Source: Massilioclostridium coli (GTDB lineage Bacteria > Bacillota > Clostridia > Oscillospirales > Ruminococcaceae). Taken from it: 64,000 nt of DNA. Under the pieces are notes generated by a model. That model saw nothing but the letters and a program-made list of their open reading frames with translations. It did not search any database and was not told the origin of the DNA. The DNA lies in NCBI RefSeq assembly GCF_900095865.1, contig NZ_FMIZ01000007.1, forward strand, positions 310,001 through 374,000, read 5' to 3'. Shown here piece after piece: positions 52,234 to 59,555 of the stretch; position 1 is the stretch's first letter, and every line of letters begins with the position of its first letter. A program made the translations under genes and the position numbers.

Positions 52234-53586
52234 ATGCACATGTACAAGCGGGCCATTCTGTATTTAGCCCGCAAGAAGGGGAAAGCGACGCTGCTTTTCT
52301 TGATTTTCTTTTTGGTATCAGCCCTTCTGCTGGTCTGCTTTTCCGTTTTAAACGGCACGGAACAGGCAGCAAAGGATCTGCGCTCCAATATTGGCGCGGC
52401 CTTTTATGTCCGCCCCTACCAGCAGATGATTTTTGAGGGCGGCGCGGTCAGTGAAGGAGCGACGCCCACCATTTCCCAAAAGAGCATAGACGAGATCGTG
52501 GACGCTGCCGGAGGACAAGTGAAAGCCTACAACACGGAGCACTATGGGTATGCCAAAAGCGAACAGTTGCATTTTCTACCGGGAGCTGGTGACAATGAGG
52601 TCAGCAATATGGGCCAAGTGACTGCTGTGCGAGATTCCCAGTTGACCGATGTGTTTCTGAATGAGGAATGTACGTTGATCTCTGGTCGCCATATCCAACC
52701 GGAGGATGAGAATAAAATCCTTATCAGCGCAGAACTGGCGGCGGAAAACAACCTAAAAGTTGGGGACATACTCCCCCTCACCCATGCCGGTTTGGATCAG
52801 CAGGATGATGGGACGTATATTGACACGATCCCAGAAAAGACAGCGTTTGCGGAAGCGGAAATCGTGGGCATTTTCCAAGCCGATGGGGCCGACGACGGTA
52901 TGGACGCCCCCACCGCCGGAAAAGCGGTCAACCATATTTATTCCGACAGCCATCTGCTGGTGAATTTGCAGGAGCAGCAGGCAGGCGTTTTCGAGGGGGA
53001 AATCGCCTTTTACATTGCTGACCCTCTGAAGCTGGATACCCTGATGGATCGTGTGGAGGCCATCCAATCCATTGATTGGGACAACCACATCTTAAAAGAA
53101 AATGATTTCCAATACGAGCAGATCGCCGGGCAGCTTCAAAATCTTCAAAACCTAGCTGTGGCACTAATCGCCCTTGCTGTCGCTTTGGGGATTGTCATTC
53201 TCATGCTGATCCTCATGGTGCAGATACGGGGGCGCATCCGGGAAGCCGGGATTTACCTATCCGTGGGCAAGCCTAAAATGGAAATTATCGGGCAGTTTGC
53301 ATTGGAGGCTTGGGGGCTTCTGATCGCTGGATTTCTCAGCGCTTTTCTACTTTGGCTGTTCTGCTCCGGCCCGGTGAATGGCCTGCTGTTTGGCACGCTG
53401 GCCCAGGGAACGGGAACTGCGGCACTGCAGACAGGTGGCGGCGGAGTAAATTATTTGCAGCCGGATCTGCTTCATTCCGGTGCGCTGCTTGCCGGAGAGC
53501 TGGCGGCTGTCCTGTTGACAGTGCTGGCGGCCAGTGGTGCCATTCTCCGCTTAAATCCAAAAGAGATTTTAACAAAAATGAGTTAA
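52234..53586 (+). CDS. FtsX-domain ABC permease A of module 3
   Basis: A 450-residue permease. N-terminal helix (AILYLARKKGKATLLFLIFFLVSALLLVCFS), a periplasm-side-like extracellular domain of about 250 residues (MacB-PCD-like, with LISGRHIQPEDENKILISAELA), then three C-terminal helices of the FtsX domain (VALIALAVALGIVILMLILMVQIRGR, AWGLLIAGFLSAFLLWLF, LAAVLLTVLAASGAILRLNPKEILTKMS). It pairs with permease B and the ATPase at 54916 in a MacB-like, mechanotransmission-type transporter; the substrate is probably a peptide. Confidence 0.9.
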   Translation: MHMYKRAILYLARKKGKATLLFLIFFLVSALLLVCFSVLNGTEQAAKDLRSNIGAAFYVRPYQQMIFEGGAVSEGATPTISQKSIDEIVDAAGGQVKAYNTEHYGYAKSEQLHFLPGAGDNEVSNMGQVTAVRDSQLTDVFLNEECTLISGRHIQPEDENKILISAELAAENNLKVGDILPLTHAGLDQQDDGTYIDTIPEKTAFAEAEIVGIFQADGADDGMDAPTAGKAVNHIYSDSHLLVNLQEQQAGVFEGEIAFYIADPLKLDTLMDRVEAIQSIDWDNHILKENDFQYEQIAGQLQNLQNLAVALIALAVALGIVILMLILMVQIRGRIREAGIYLSVGKPKMEIIGQFALEAWGLLIAGFLSAFLLWLFCSGPVNGLLFGTLAQGTGTAALQTGGGGVNYLQPDLLHSGALLAGELAAVLLTVLAASGAILRLNPKEILTKMS

Positions 53587-53599
53587 GGAGGCATTTCCC

Positions 53600-54898
53600 A
53601 TGAATTTTTTGAAACGGGCAGTCCGCTACTGTTGGCGGCAAAAAATAAGGAGTATCATCCTGCTGCTGGTTTTTACGCTGTTGGCTTCTGCTGCGCTGAT
53701 TGCCTTATCCGTAGGGCACGCTGCTGCGGAGGGAACAGACGAAGTAAAACAAACTGTCGGAGCTTCGATTCATATGGAAACCGACAGTGACAACCAGGAA
53801 AACTATGATTCTGGAACACGAGATGAATATGGATTTTCATATGAGTATAATGGCGATTTTATCACACAGGAAGTGATCGATGCTGTTAGTAAAGTAGACG
53901 GTGTTGTTGCATACAGCGCAGAGAGCAGTGATTATTGGGGCAGTGCGATCGATTTTGAATACTTTCCTGGGGCGTTTAATTTCGGAGATTCCTACAATCC
54001 TTCCTCCTACACCGTCACGTTTAATTCGGCCTTGAATAGAAAATTTATGGACGGTACTTATACGCTGATGGAAGGGCGTCACATTCAAGAGGATGATTCT
54101 TTTGCTGTAATGATTTCTAAAGAACTTGCGGATAAAAACGACCTCTCCGTAGGAGATCATATATCTATGTACGATCTGGACACGGATTCTGAAAATACCT
54201 TTGAAATTGTGGGGATTTTCAGCGGCACCGAGGGAATGTCCAAAGATGCGATGATGTCAAACCAAATTCCCGCCAATCAAGGATATATTGATATGAACAG
54301 CTATCAGAAGATATGGAATGAAACGGTGTTGGAACTCGGCTCTTTGGAGATATATGTGGATTCGGCTGCAAATGTAGAGGACATCCTCAAGACCATACAA
54401 AACCTGCCGGAGATCAAAGGCAAGACTTTCACCTTTTCCACGGATACAGCGGATTTTGACCTGATTTCCAATCCCCTTTCTTCTCTCCAAAAAATGGTGA
54501 ATACGGCGGTCACGGTGATTGCCATTACAGGAGCGGCAATCATCACCCTTTTGCTGATCCTCTGGACACGGGGCCGGAAGAAAGAGGCGGGTATTTTAAT
54601 GGCAGTAGGCAGAAGCAAGGTGGAGATCGTGCTGCAGTTTTTGTCGGAAAACCTTTTTATCGCCATTCCTGCGGCGGCAGCTTCCTTTGGTTTGTCTGCT
54701 CTGCTGGCGGATCAGGTTGGTGCTTTTCTTGTCAGCCAAACTGCCAGTGATGTTCACGGATTAAGCGTGGTTATTCATTCTGCGGATATGGCGGCAGTAT
54801 ATGGCATCGGCGCACTGATCTTGATTTTGGCAGTACTGGCAGCGTCGGTGGCGGTAATCCGTCTGAAACCGAAAGCGATTCTAACACAAATGGATTAA
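53600..54898 (+). CDS. FtsX-domain ABC permease B of module 3
   Basis: A 432-residue paralogue of permease A with the same four-helix plan: RYCWRQKIRSIILLLVFTLLASAALIALSV, an extracellular domain with LMEGRHIQEDDSFAVMISKELADKNDLSVGDH, and C-terminal FtsX helices ending VAVIRLKPKAILTQMD. It starts 13 bases after permease A with GGAGG. The two probably form a heterodimer. The middle part is more AT-rich than both ends, hinting at domain exchange. Confidence 0.9.
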   Translation: MNFLKRAVRYCWRQKIRSIILLLVFTLLASAALIALSVGHAAAEGTDEVKQTVGASIHMETDSDNQENYDSGTRDEYGFSYEYNGDFITQEVIDAVSKVDGVVAYSAESSDYWGSAIDFEYFPGAFNFGDSYNPSSYTVTFNSALNRKFMDGTYTLMEGRHIQEDDSFAVMISKELADKNDLSVGDHISMYDLDTDSENTFEIVGIFSGTEGMSKDAMMSNQIPANQGYIDMNSYQKIWNETVLELGSLEIYVDSAANVEDILKTIQNLPEIKGKTFTFSTDTADFDLISNPLSSLQKMVNTAVTVIAITGAAIITLLLILWTRGRKKEAGILMAVGRSKVEIVLQFLSENLFIAIPAAAASFGLSALLADQVGAFLVSQTASDVHGLSVVIHSADMAAVYGIGALILILAVLAASVAVIRLKPKAILTQMD

Positions 54899-54915
54899 AA
54901 CAGGAGGCAGATAAT

Positions 54916-55545
54916 ATGAGCATTTTAGAATTTTCAAATCTGAAATACAGCTATGACGGAAAACAAGGGGTTTTGAAAGGAATCAGCGGCCAAATGGAAC
55001 TGGGAAAGATGTATGCCATACTCGGCCCATCCGGGTGTGGCAAAACCACCCTGCTTTCTCTGCTGGGCGGTTTAGATAGCCCTACAAGCGGACAGATTTT
55101 GTTCAACGGACAGAATATCTCGGAAAAATCGCTGGCAGATCATCGGAAAAACCATGTATCCTTTATCTTCCAGGCATACAATTTGATCGATTATCTCACA
55201 CCAATGGAAAATGTGGCTTTAACCTCCAAGCTGCCGCCATTACCGATTTTGGAGCGTCTTGGCCTGACGAAAGAGGAAGCCAAGCGGAATGTATTAAAAC
55301 TCTCCGGCGGCCAGCAGCAGCGTGTAGCGATTGCACGGGCACTGGCAAGCGAGGCTCCGGTGATTTTGGCAGATGAACCTACCGGGAATTTAGATGAGGA
55401 TACTGCTCAAGGCATTACAGAGATTCTCAAAGAGAGTGCACACAAAATGAATAAGTGCGTGGTAGTTGTTACCCATTCGAGTGAACTGGCAAAACAAGCT
55501 GATGTGGTATTTTTTTTAAAACGTGGACAGTTACAAAACGAATAG
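54916..55545 (+). CDS. ABC ATPase of module 3 (MacB/LolD type)
   Basis: A 209-residue ATPase starting at ATG 54916 after AGGAGG. Walker A is GPSGCGKTT (about 36-44), then [18 protein letters not shown], the signature [17 protein letters not shown], Walker [15 protein letters not shown] and [10 protein letters not shown]. It is slightly short because the usual region between Q-loop and signature is reduced. It energises permeases A and B. An AGGAGG right after its stop belongs to the winged-helix gene copy 2. Confidence 0.92.
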   Translation: MSILEFSNLKYSYDGKQGVLKGISGQMELGKMYAILGPSGCGKTTLLSLLGGLDSPTSGQILFNGQNISEKSLADHRKNHVSFIFQAYNLIDYLTPMENVALTSKLPPLPILERLGLTKEEAKRNVLKLSGGQQQRVAIARALASEAPVILADEPTGNLDEDTAQGITEILKESAHKMNKCVVVVTHSSELAKQADVVFFLKRGQLQNE

Positions 55546-55558
55546 GAGGAATATCATT

Positions 55559-56070
55559 TTGGGAAATTATGCGTACTTGATTTAGCGGAGAATGGCAGAC
55601 AGATTGGTAAAAAGCTGTTTGCCTTACTTACAGTAGATCAGAAAAAGGAACTGACGCAATTTGTTCTTGAAGATAAAACGGGCGGTATCAATTCGGCTGA
55701 CATTCCATGCTACCCTGTTTTTCATGGTAAATATTTTGTTTCAAAGTGGACAGGTCAGCCTCTAACGGAAATACGAGAAGCTGAAATATACTTTTGCTTG
55801 GAGCAAAGGCTTGTTATAATTCGTGAACAGATAATCGAATTGACCGTCAAGGAATTTGAAATTTTTGCCCTTCTCATTATGAATCCAAAACGGGTATTTA
55901 CCTATGAAATGATAACGGAATTAGTATGGAATGAAGAATATGGCTCCTATTCCCGCAAGGCAGTCAGTAATCATGTGAGCAATCTCCGTCAAAAGCTCAA
56001 AATCTCACCGGATGTGCAAGACTATATCAAAAGTGTATATGGGGTTGGCTATAAATTTGATTTAGACTAA
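55559..56070 (+). CDS. Winged-helix regulator, copy 2, needs -1 frameshift at start
   Basis: About 170 residues, homologous to the protein at 49316 along its whole length: LCVLDLAENGRQIGKKLFALLTVDQKKELTQFVLED at the N-terminus, then IELTVKEFEIFALLIMNPKRVFTYEMITELVWNEEYGS and SNHVSNLRQKLK...YIKSVYGVGYKF. GGAGGA (55545-55550) is 8 bases before TTG 55559, but that frame stops after eight codons. The coding frame begins GGG AAA TTA at 55561 and has no start codon until TTG 55798, inside the winged helix region. A -1 shift on G-GGA-AAT (55561-55567) would link start and frame, as in copy 1. Confidence 0.75.
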
Positions 56071-56320
56071 CCTTATGTATTATGCACAAAAAAACATATA
56101 TAAAATTATATTTATGATAGATTTTGCCGCAACAAGGATACTTCTGGAAGATTTGTCGGAAAAAATCAGCAAAAGACTATATATAATTCCTTCAAATAGA
56201 TAGAAGGAGGCTGATAACTGACAAGCCTGTCTATCCCTCCTTGATTTGGAGGGAGGGCATGGTTATGCTACCGAGGTCATCATGCCGGCCTCGATGCTGT
56301 CGGCCAAATCTATCATTATG

Positions 56321-56355
56321 CCCCGTAATCTGGTTTTGGATTGCGGGGTTTTTCC
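56321..56355 (+). terminator. Terminator within the leader region
   Basis: CCCCGTAATC (56321-56330) pairs with GATT-G-CGGGG (ending 56348) over an 8-base loop, followed by TTTTT. A transcript starting near 56190 would end here as an RNA of about 160 bases. Confidence 0.8.
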
Positions 56356-56415
56356 ATTCGACAAAATATTATATTTTTCAATATTTCCCTTTCAGTCAAT
56401 CATTAGGGCTGTATG

Positions 56416-56450
56416 AGTGCGCGCCTGTCACCGGACAGACGCGCACTTTT
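56416..56450 (+). terminator. Second hairpin before the sigma-like gene
   Basis: AGTGCGCG-C-CTGTC and GACAG-A-CGCGCACT form a 13-pair stem with a one-base mismatch and an ACCG loop, then TTTTGCGTTT. It is a strong terminator or attenuator 114 bases before ATG 56564. Confidence 0.8.
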
Positions 56451-56563
56451 GCGTTTATAGGAAAATATCTCGTCTTTCTATTTTTTTCAGGGTGTCGCTC
56501 CCCACCCTCTGATTTCGATTTTAGCTGTTCACTCACAAACAAATCGAAATTGGAGGATTACAT

Positions 56564-56989
56564 ATGAAACAAATCAATTTAAAGGAATATTACCCATTTT
56601 ACACAACAGACACAATCGTAGAAGTACCGGATGAAGTTGCCGATATTTTAAGAGCTTATAAATTACGCGACGAAGCATATCGGATTTATACATATCGACA
56701 CAAAGCATATTTTTCTTTGGATTTTGGAGATGGAATTGAATATGAAGCCCTTGTAGACCAAAAATCACCTGCAGATATTTATGAACAGCATAGGGTGACT
56801 GAAATGATCTATAAGGGACTTGCTACTCTATCAGAAAAACAACGTCAGAGGATCTACGCACATTATTTTCTCGGCATGAGCCAAACGGAAATTGCCAGAG
56901 TGGAAAACTGCAGTAAAATCTCAGTTCATCAGAGCATTAACAGAGGTTTAAAACAGCTTCAAGAATATTTTTTTAAAAATAATTTATAG
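56564..56989 (+). CDS. Sigma-70 region 4-like ICE regulator
   Basis: A 141-residue protein; ATG 56564 follows TTGGAGG. The N-terminal half (YYPFYTTDTIVEVPDEVADILRAYKLRDEAYRIYTYRHKAYFSLD) is typical of ICE-encoded sigma-like proteins. The C-terminal half has region 4: LSEKQRQRIYAHYFLGMSQTEIARVENCSKISVHQSINRGLKQLQEYF, with a complete helix-turn-helix. It lies upstream of DUF6870 and the recombinase genes, the usual place for the activator of excision in this ICE group. Confidence 0.88.
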   Translation: MKQINLKEYYPFYTTDTIVEVPDEVADILRAYKLRDEAYRIYTYRHKAYFSLDFGDGIEYEALVDQKSPADIYEQHRVTEMIYKGLATLSEKQRQRIYAHYFLGMSQTEIARVENCSKISVHQSINRGLKQLQEYFFKNNL

Positions 56990-57588
56990 GCCCACTAACT
57001 TTTACCCTGAAAATGTACTGTATTATGAAGGGACCTATTGGCAGGACAAGCCATTGTGGTTGGATCGGACAGAACCGTTCCGATACATTTCCAATTTGGA
57101 TTGCTTTGATTGCCTTTTCTCCCTCATAGTTCTTTGACAAGTGAATATACGTTGCTATGGGTACATCATTCTGCGTACCGAGCGGCATATAGGGCGGCGC
57201 CATGACAGACAGCCAAAGGAGGTGATGAACCTGGTTGTCCGAGCGATCCACGCAACCTATTAACCCGGCTGTGGCAGGTTCGGGCGCGATGACGGCGCAG
57301 ATGACAATGGTACTTCTTCACGGCCTCCTAAAGACTTGGGGGGAGTTCCTGCGGCGTGCGCTTGCTCTGGCAAAGCGGCGGCGACTGCGGGGCTATGATG
57401 CGGTCAAGCTTCCCGCAGCCCATAGCAATCCCTGTTCTGTGTCAACAGAACTGCCGGGGATGCGTGGCAAATACGGCATATAAAATCGAAATCAGATACT
57501 ATGAAGCCGGGCTTAGATTACAAGTCCAGGTCCGGCTTTATCCATGTGATTTTGATTGAGGATCAATTTACGGAAAGGAGCTGGAAAA
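56990..57588 (+). other. Gap with weak coding signals before DUF6870
   Basis: About 600 bases with no well-supported gene. A plus-strand frame from 56993 reads NFYPENVLYYEGTYWQDKPL and then LDRTEPFRYISNLDCFDC before a stop near 57138. It looks protein-like but has no start. A GTG frame at 57235-57483 (internal ATG 57289, TAQMTMVLLHGLLKTWGEF) is preceded by GGAGG at a distance; it could encode a small basic protein. A stem AAGCCGG/CCGGCTT near 57504-57539 may end a transcript. Decayed genes are the most likely explanation. Confidence 0.4.
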
Positions 57589-57798
57589 ATGGAACAAAAA
57601 ACTTCTTATGCTGATAATCTGGTGGATATTCGCAGTGTATCCGTTAACAAGGAACTTCCGCGTGAGGAACGGATCGCCGAGTTCGTCAGACAGATCAAGA
57701 ACCCCTGTCATTTTAGATGTGGAAAGTTTATTGTGCGTGCTACTTACTGTACGGACGGGGCTACATTAGAAGAATGTCTGCATGGCATCTTACGATAA
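57589..57798 (+). CDS. DUF6870-like small protein
   Basis: A 69-residue protein starting at ATG 57589 after AAAGGAG. Its sequence (SYADNLVDIRSVSVNKELPREERIAEFVRQIKNPCHFRCGKFIV, then TLEECLHGIL) fits the DUF6870 family of small proteins encoded directly before the serine recombinases of clostridial ICEs. It may be a recombination directionality factor or regulator by position, but that is unproven. An in-frame ATG at 57556 exists without a good site. Confidence 0.75.
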   Translation: MEQKTSYADNLVDIRSVSVNKELPREERIAEFVRQIKNPCHFRCGKFIVRATYCTDGATLEECLHGILR

Positions 57799-57885
57799 AA
57801 ATTTACATTTTAGGGGCTGTTTTTTCCCGCATGGAGCGTTATAATAAGAATCGGAAAAGGAATTGAATAACAATAAGGCATACTG

Positions 57886-57927
57886 CACTCCTTGAATTGC
57901 GGGGATTTTTCCGTAATGAAAGGAGTG
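57886..57927 (+). promoter_or_regulatory. Hairpin sequestering the recombinase 1 ribosome binding site
   Basis: CACTCCTT (57886-57893) is the exact complement of AAGGAGTG (57920-57927), which contains the ribosome binding site of ATG 57935. The loop is 26 bases. Folding would hide the site and limit translation of the recombinase cascade. Confidence 0.65.
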
Positions 57928-57934
57928 TTTTTGT

Positions 57935-59554
57935 ATGCAGATTTATAAAGCTGCGAAGTATATCCGATTATCTTATACGGATGATAAGTCAAACGAAAGT
58001 GACAGTGTTGGAAACCAAAGAAAGCTGATTGAGGAATTTGCCAGCCATCACCCGGAGATCGAACTTGTTTCGGAACGTGTGGACGACGGTTATAGTGGTG
58101 TGATTTTTGACCGCCCTGCTTTCAAAGAAATGATGGACGACATCATGGAGGGAAAGATCAACTGTGTGATTGTAAAGGATCTTTCCAGGCTTGGACGTGA
58201 GTATATTGAAACCGGCCGTTATATGAGGCGTGTTTTTCCGGCTTATGGTGTACGGTTTATTTCTATCAACGACAATATCGACACGATCAATGAGTCCGCC
58301 GGGGATGACCTTACTGTCTCTGTAAAAAACATTATGAACGAGGCTTACGCACGTGATATTTCTTTGAAAACCCGCAGTTCTCTTGAAACAAAGCGTAAAA
58401 ATGGAGACTTTGTCGGTGCTTTTACCGTGTACGGCTATCGTAAATCCGAAGAAAATCATAATCTCCTTGTGGTAGATGAATATGCCGCTCAGGTAGTCAG
58501 AAACATTTTCAGGATGCGCCTGGAAGGTTTCAGCCCTTATGCCATTGCAAATGAGTTGAACCGCTTAGGCACACTTTCCCCTCTTGCATATAAGAAAATG
58601 AATGGTCTGCCTTGTGCTAAAAACGGATATACCGATAGAAAAGATTGTCAATGGTCCTCTACTACGATTGTCCGTATTTTGCAGGACGAAACCTATACCG
58701 GCACTCTGGTTCAGGGAAAACAAGGCTCACAGCACTTCAAGCTGAAAGAAATTGAAAACCGCCCTCAGTCCGAATGGATTCGTGTAGAACACGCTCACGA
58801 GGCGATTATTGAGCCTCACGATTTTGACCTGGTACAGAAGATCCGGCAACTGGATACCCGTACTTCTCCCGGTAAAAATAAAGTCTATTTATTTTCCGGC
58901 ATATTGATCTGTGGCTGCTGCGGCGCCCGTATGATCCGAAAGACAAACCGTTATAAAGACAAAGAGTACCACTACTACTATTGCCCTACCGGGAAGAAGA
59001 GTGGCTGCACAAACCCTGTTATGGTAAAAGAAAGCGACTTGATGGAATGTGTCAGGGACAGTGTAAAGGGATTTGTTAATAATGTTGTTTCTTTGGAAGA
59101 AATTCTGTCCGGTATCAATCAGAGCCGTATCAATAAAGAACTGATCCGGGAATACAGCCGGCAGATTGCGCAGAACAATCAGCAGTTGGAGCAGATACAG
59201 ACATTCAAAACCAGTCTTTATGAAAATATGGTAAGCGGATTGATTGAGAAGCATGAGTTTTTAAACCTGAAGAACACCTATAATGTTCGTATCACTCAGC
59301 TTGAACAGGCAATATCCGCTTTGGAAGAAAAACGGACAGATGTTATGGAAAATCGCAGCGAACGGAACCGCTGGATTGAGAATTTCAAGAGATTTTCTGA
59401 AATTGAAGAACTTGACCGTAAAGTAATGATCCAGCTTGTTCATAGTATCAAGGTGGTTGGGAAAAATGAATTTCAAATTGAATTTAACTATCAGAATGAA
59501 TATGAGAAAGCAATTTCTCTGATTGCTCCGGCACAGGAAAGGATGGTGGTCTAA
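57935..59554 (+). CDS. Large serine recombinase 1 of the ICE
   Basis: A 539-residue recombinase. Resolvase domain: AAKYIRLSYTDDKSNESDSVGNQRKLIEEF with catalytic Ser in YIRLS, then CVIVKDLSRLGREYIETGRYM. Recombinase domain: LVVDEYAAQVVRNIFRMRLEGFSPYAIANELN and TIVRILQDETYTGTLVQGK. Zinc ribbon: CGCCGARMIRK...YYCPTGKKSGC. A coiled coil follows (about 390-480). First of three tandem recombinases; sets of three serine integrases are known from Tn1806-like ICEs. Its ribosome binding site is in a hairpin. Confidence 0.95.
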   Translation: MQIYKAAKYIRLSYTDDKSNESDSVGNQRKLIEEFASHHPEIELVSERVDDGYSGVIFDRPAFKEMMDDIMEGKINCVIVKDLSRLGREYIETGRYMRRVFPAYGVRFISINDNIDTINESAGDDLTVSVKNIMNEAYARDISLKTRSSLETKRKNGDFVGAFTVYGYRKSEENHNLLVVDEYAAQVVRNIFRMRLEGFSPYAIANELNRLGTLSPLAYKKMNGLPCAKNGYTDRKDCQWSSTTIVRILQDETYTGTLVQGKQGSQHFKLKEIENRPQSEWIRVEHAHEAIIEPHDFDLVQKIRQLDTRTSPGKNKVYLFSGILICGCCGARMIRKTNRYKDKEYHYYYCPTGKKSGCTNPVMVKESDLMECVRDSVKGFVNNVVSLEEILSGINQSRINKELIREYSRQIAQNNQQLEQIQTFKTSLYENMVSGLIEKHEFLNLKNTYNVRITQLEQAISALEEKRTDVMENRSERNRWIENFKRFSEIEELDRKVMIQLVHSIKVVGKNEFQIEFNYQNEYEKAISLIAPAQERMVV

Positions 59555-59555
59555 G

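Larger units (their letters stand above)
56071..56563 (+). promoter_or_regulatory. Gene-free structured leader region before the sigma-like gene
   Basis: No convincing gene is present in 493 bases. AAGGAGG (56204-56210) can pair with CCTCCTT (56236-56242), while the overlapping CCCTCC (56235-56240) can instead pair with GGAGGG (56248-56253); the two stems exclude each other. Further on are a terminator (56321-56353) and a second long hairpin (56416-56450). TATATAAT-like sequence near 56178-56186 may be the -10 of its promoter. Together this looks like an attenuator-controlled leader or a small RNA gene. Confidence 0.6.

Noticed and set aside
56241..56567. ORF of 108 residues in the leader before the sigma-like gene
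   Set aside because: It runs through two terminator hairpins and across the sigma-like start, and has a low-complexity Cys/Phe-rich sequence without similarity to known families.
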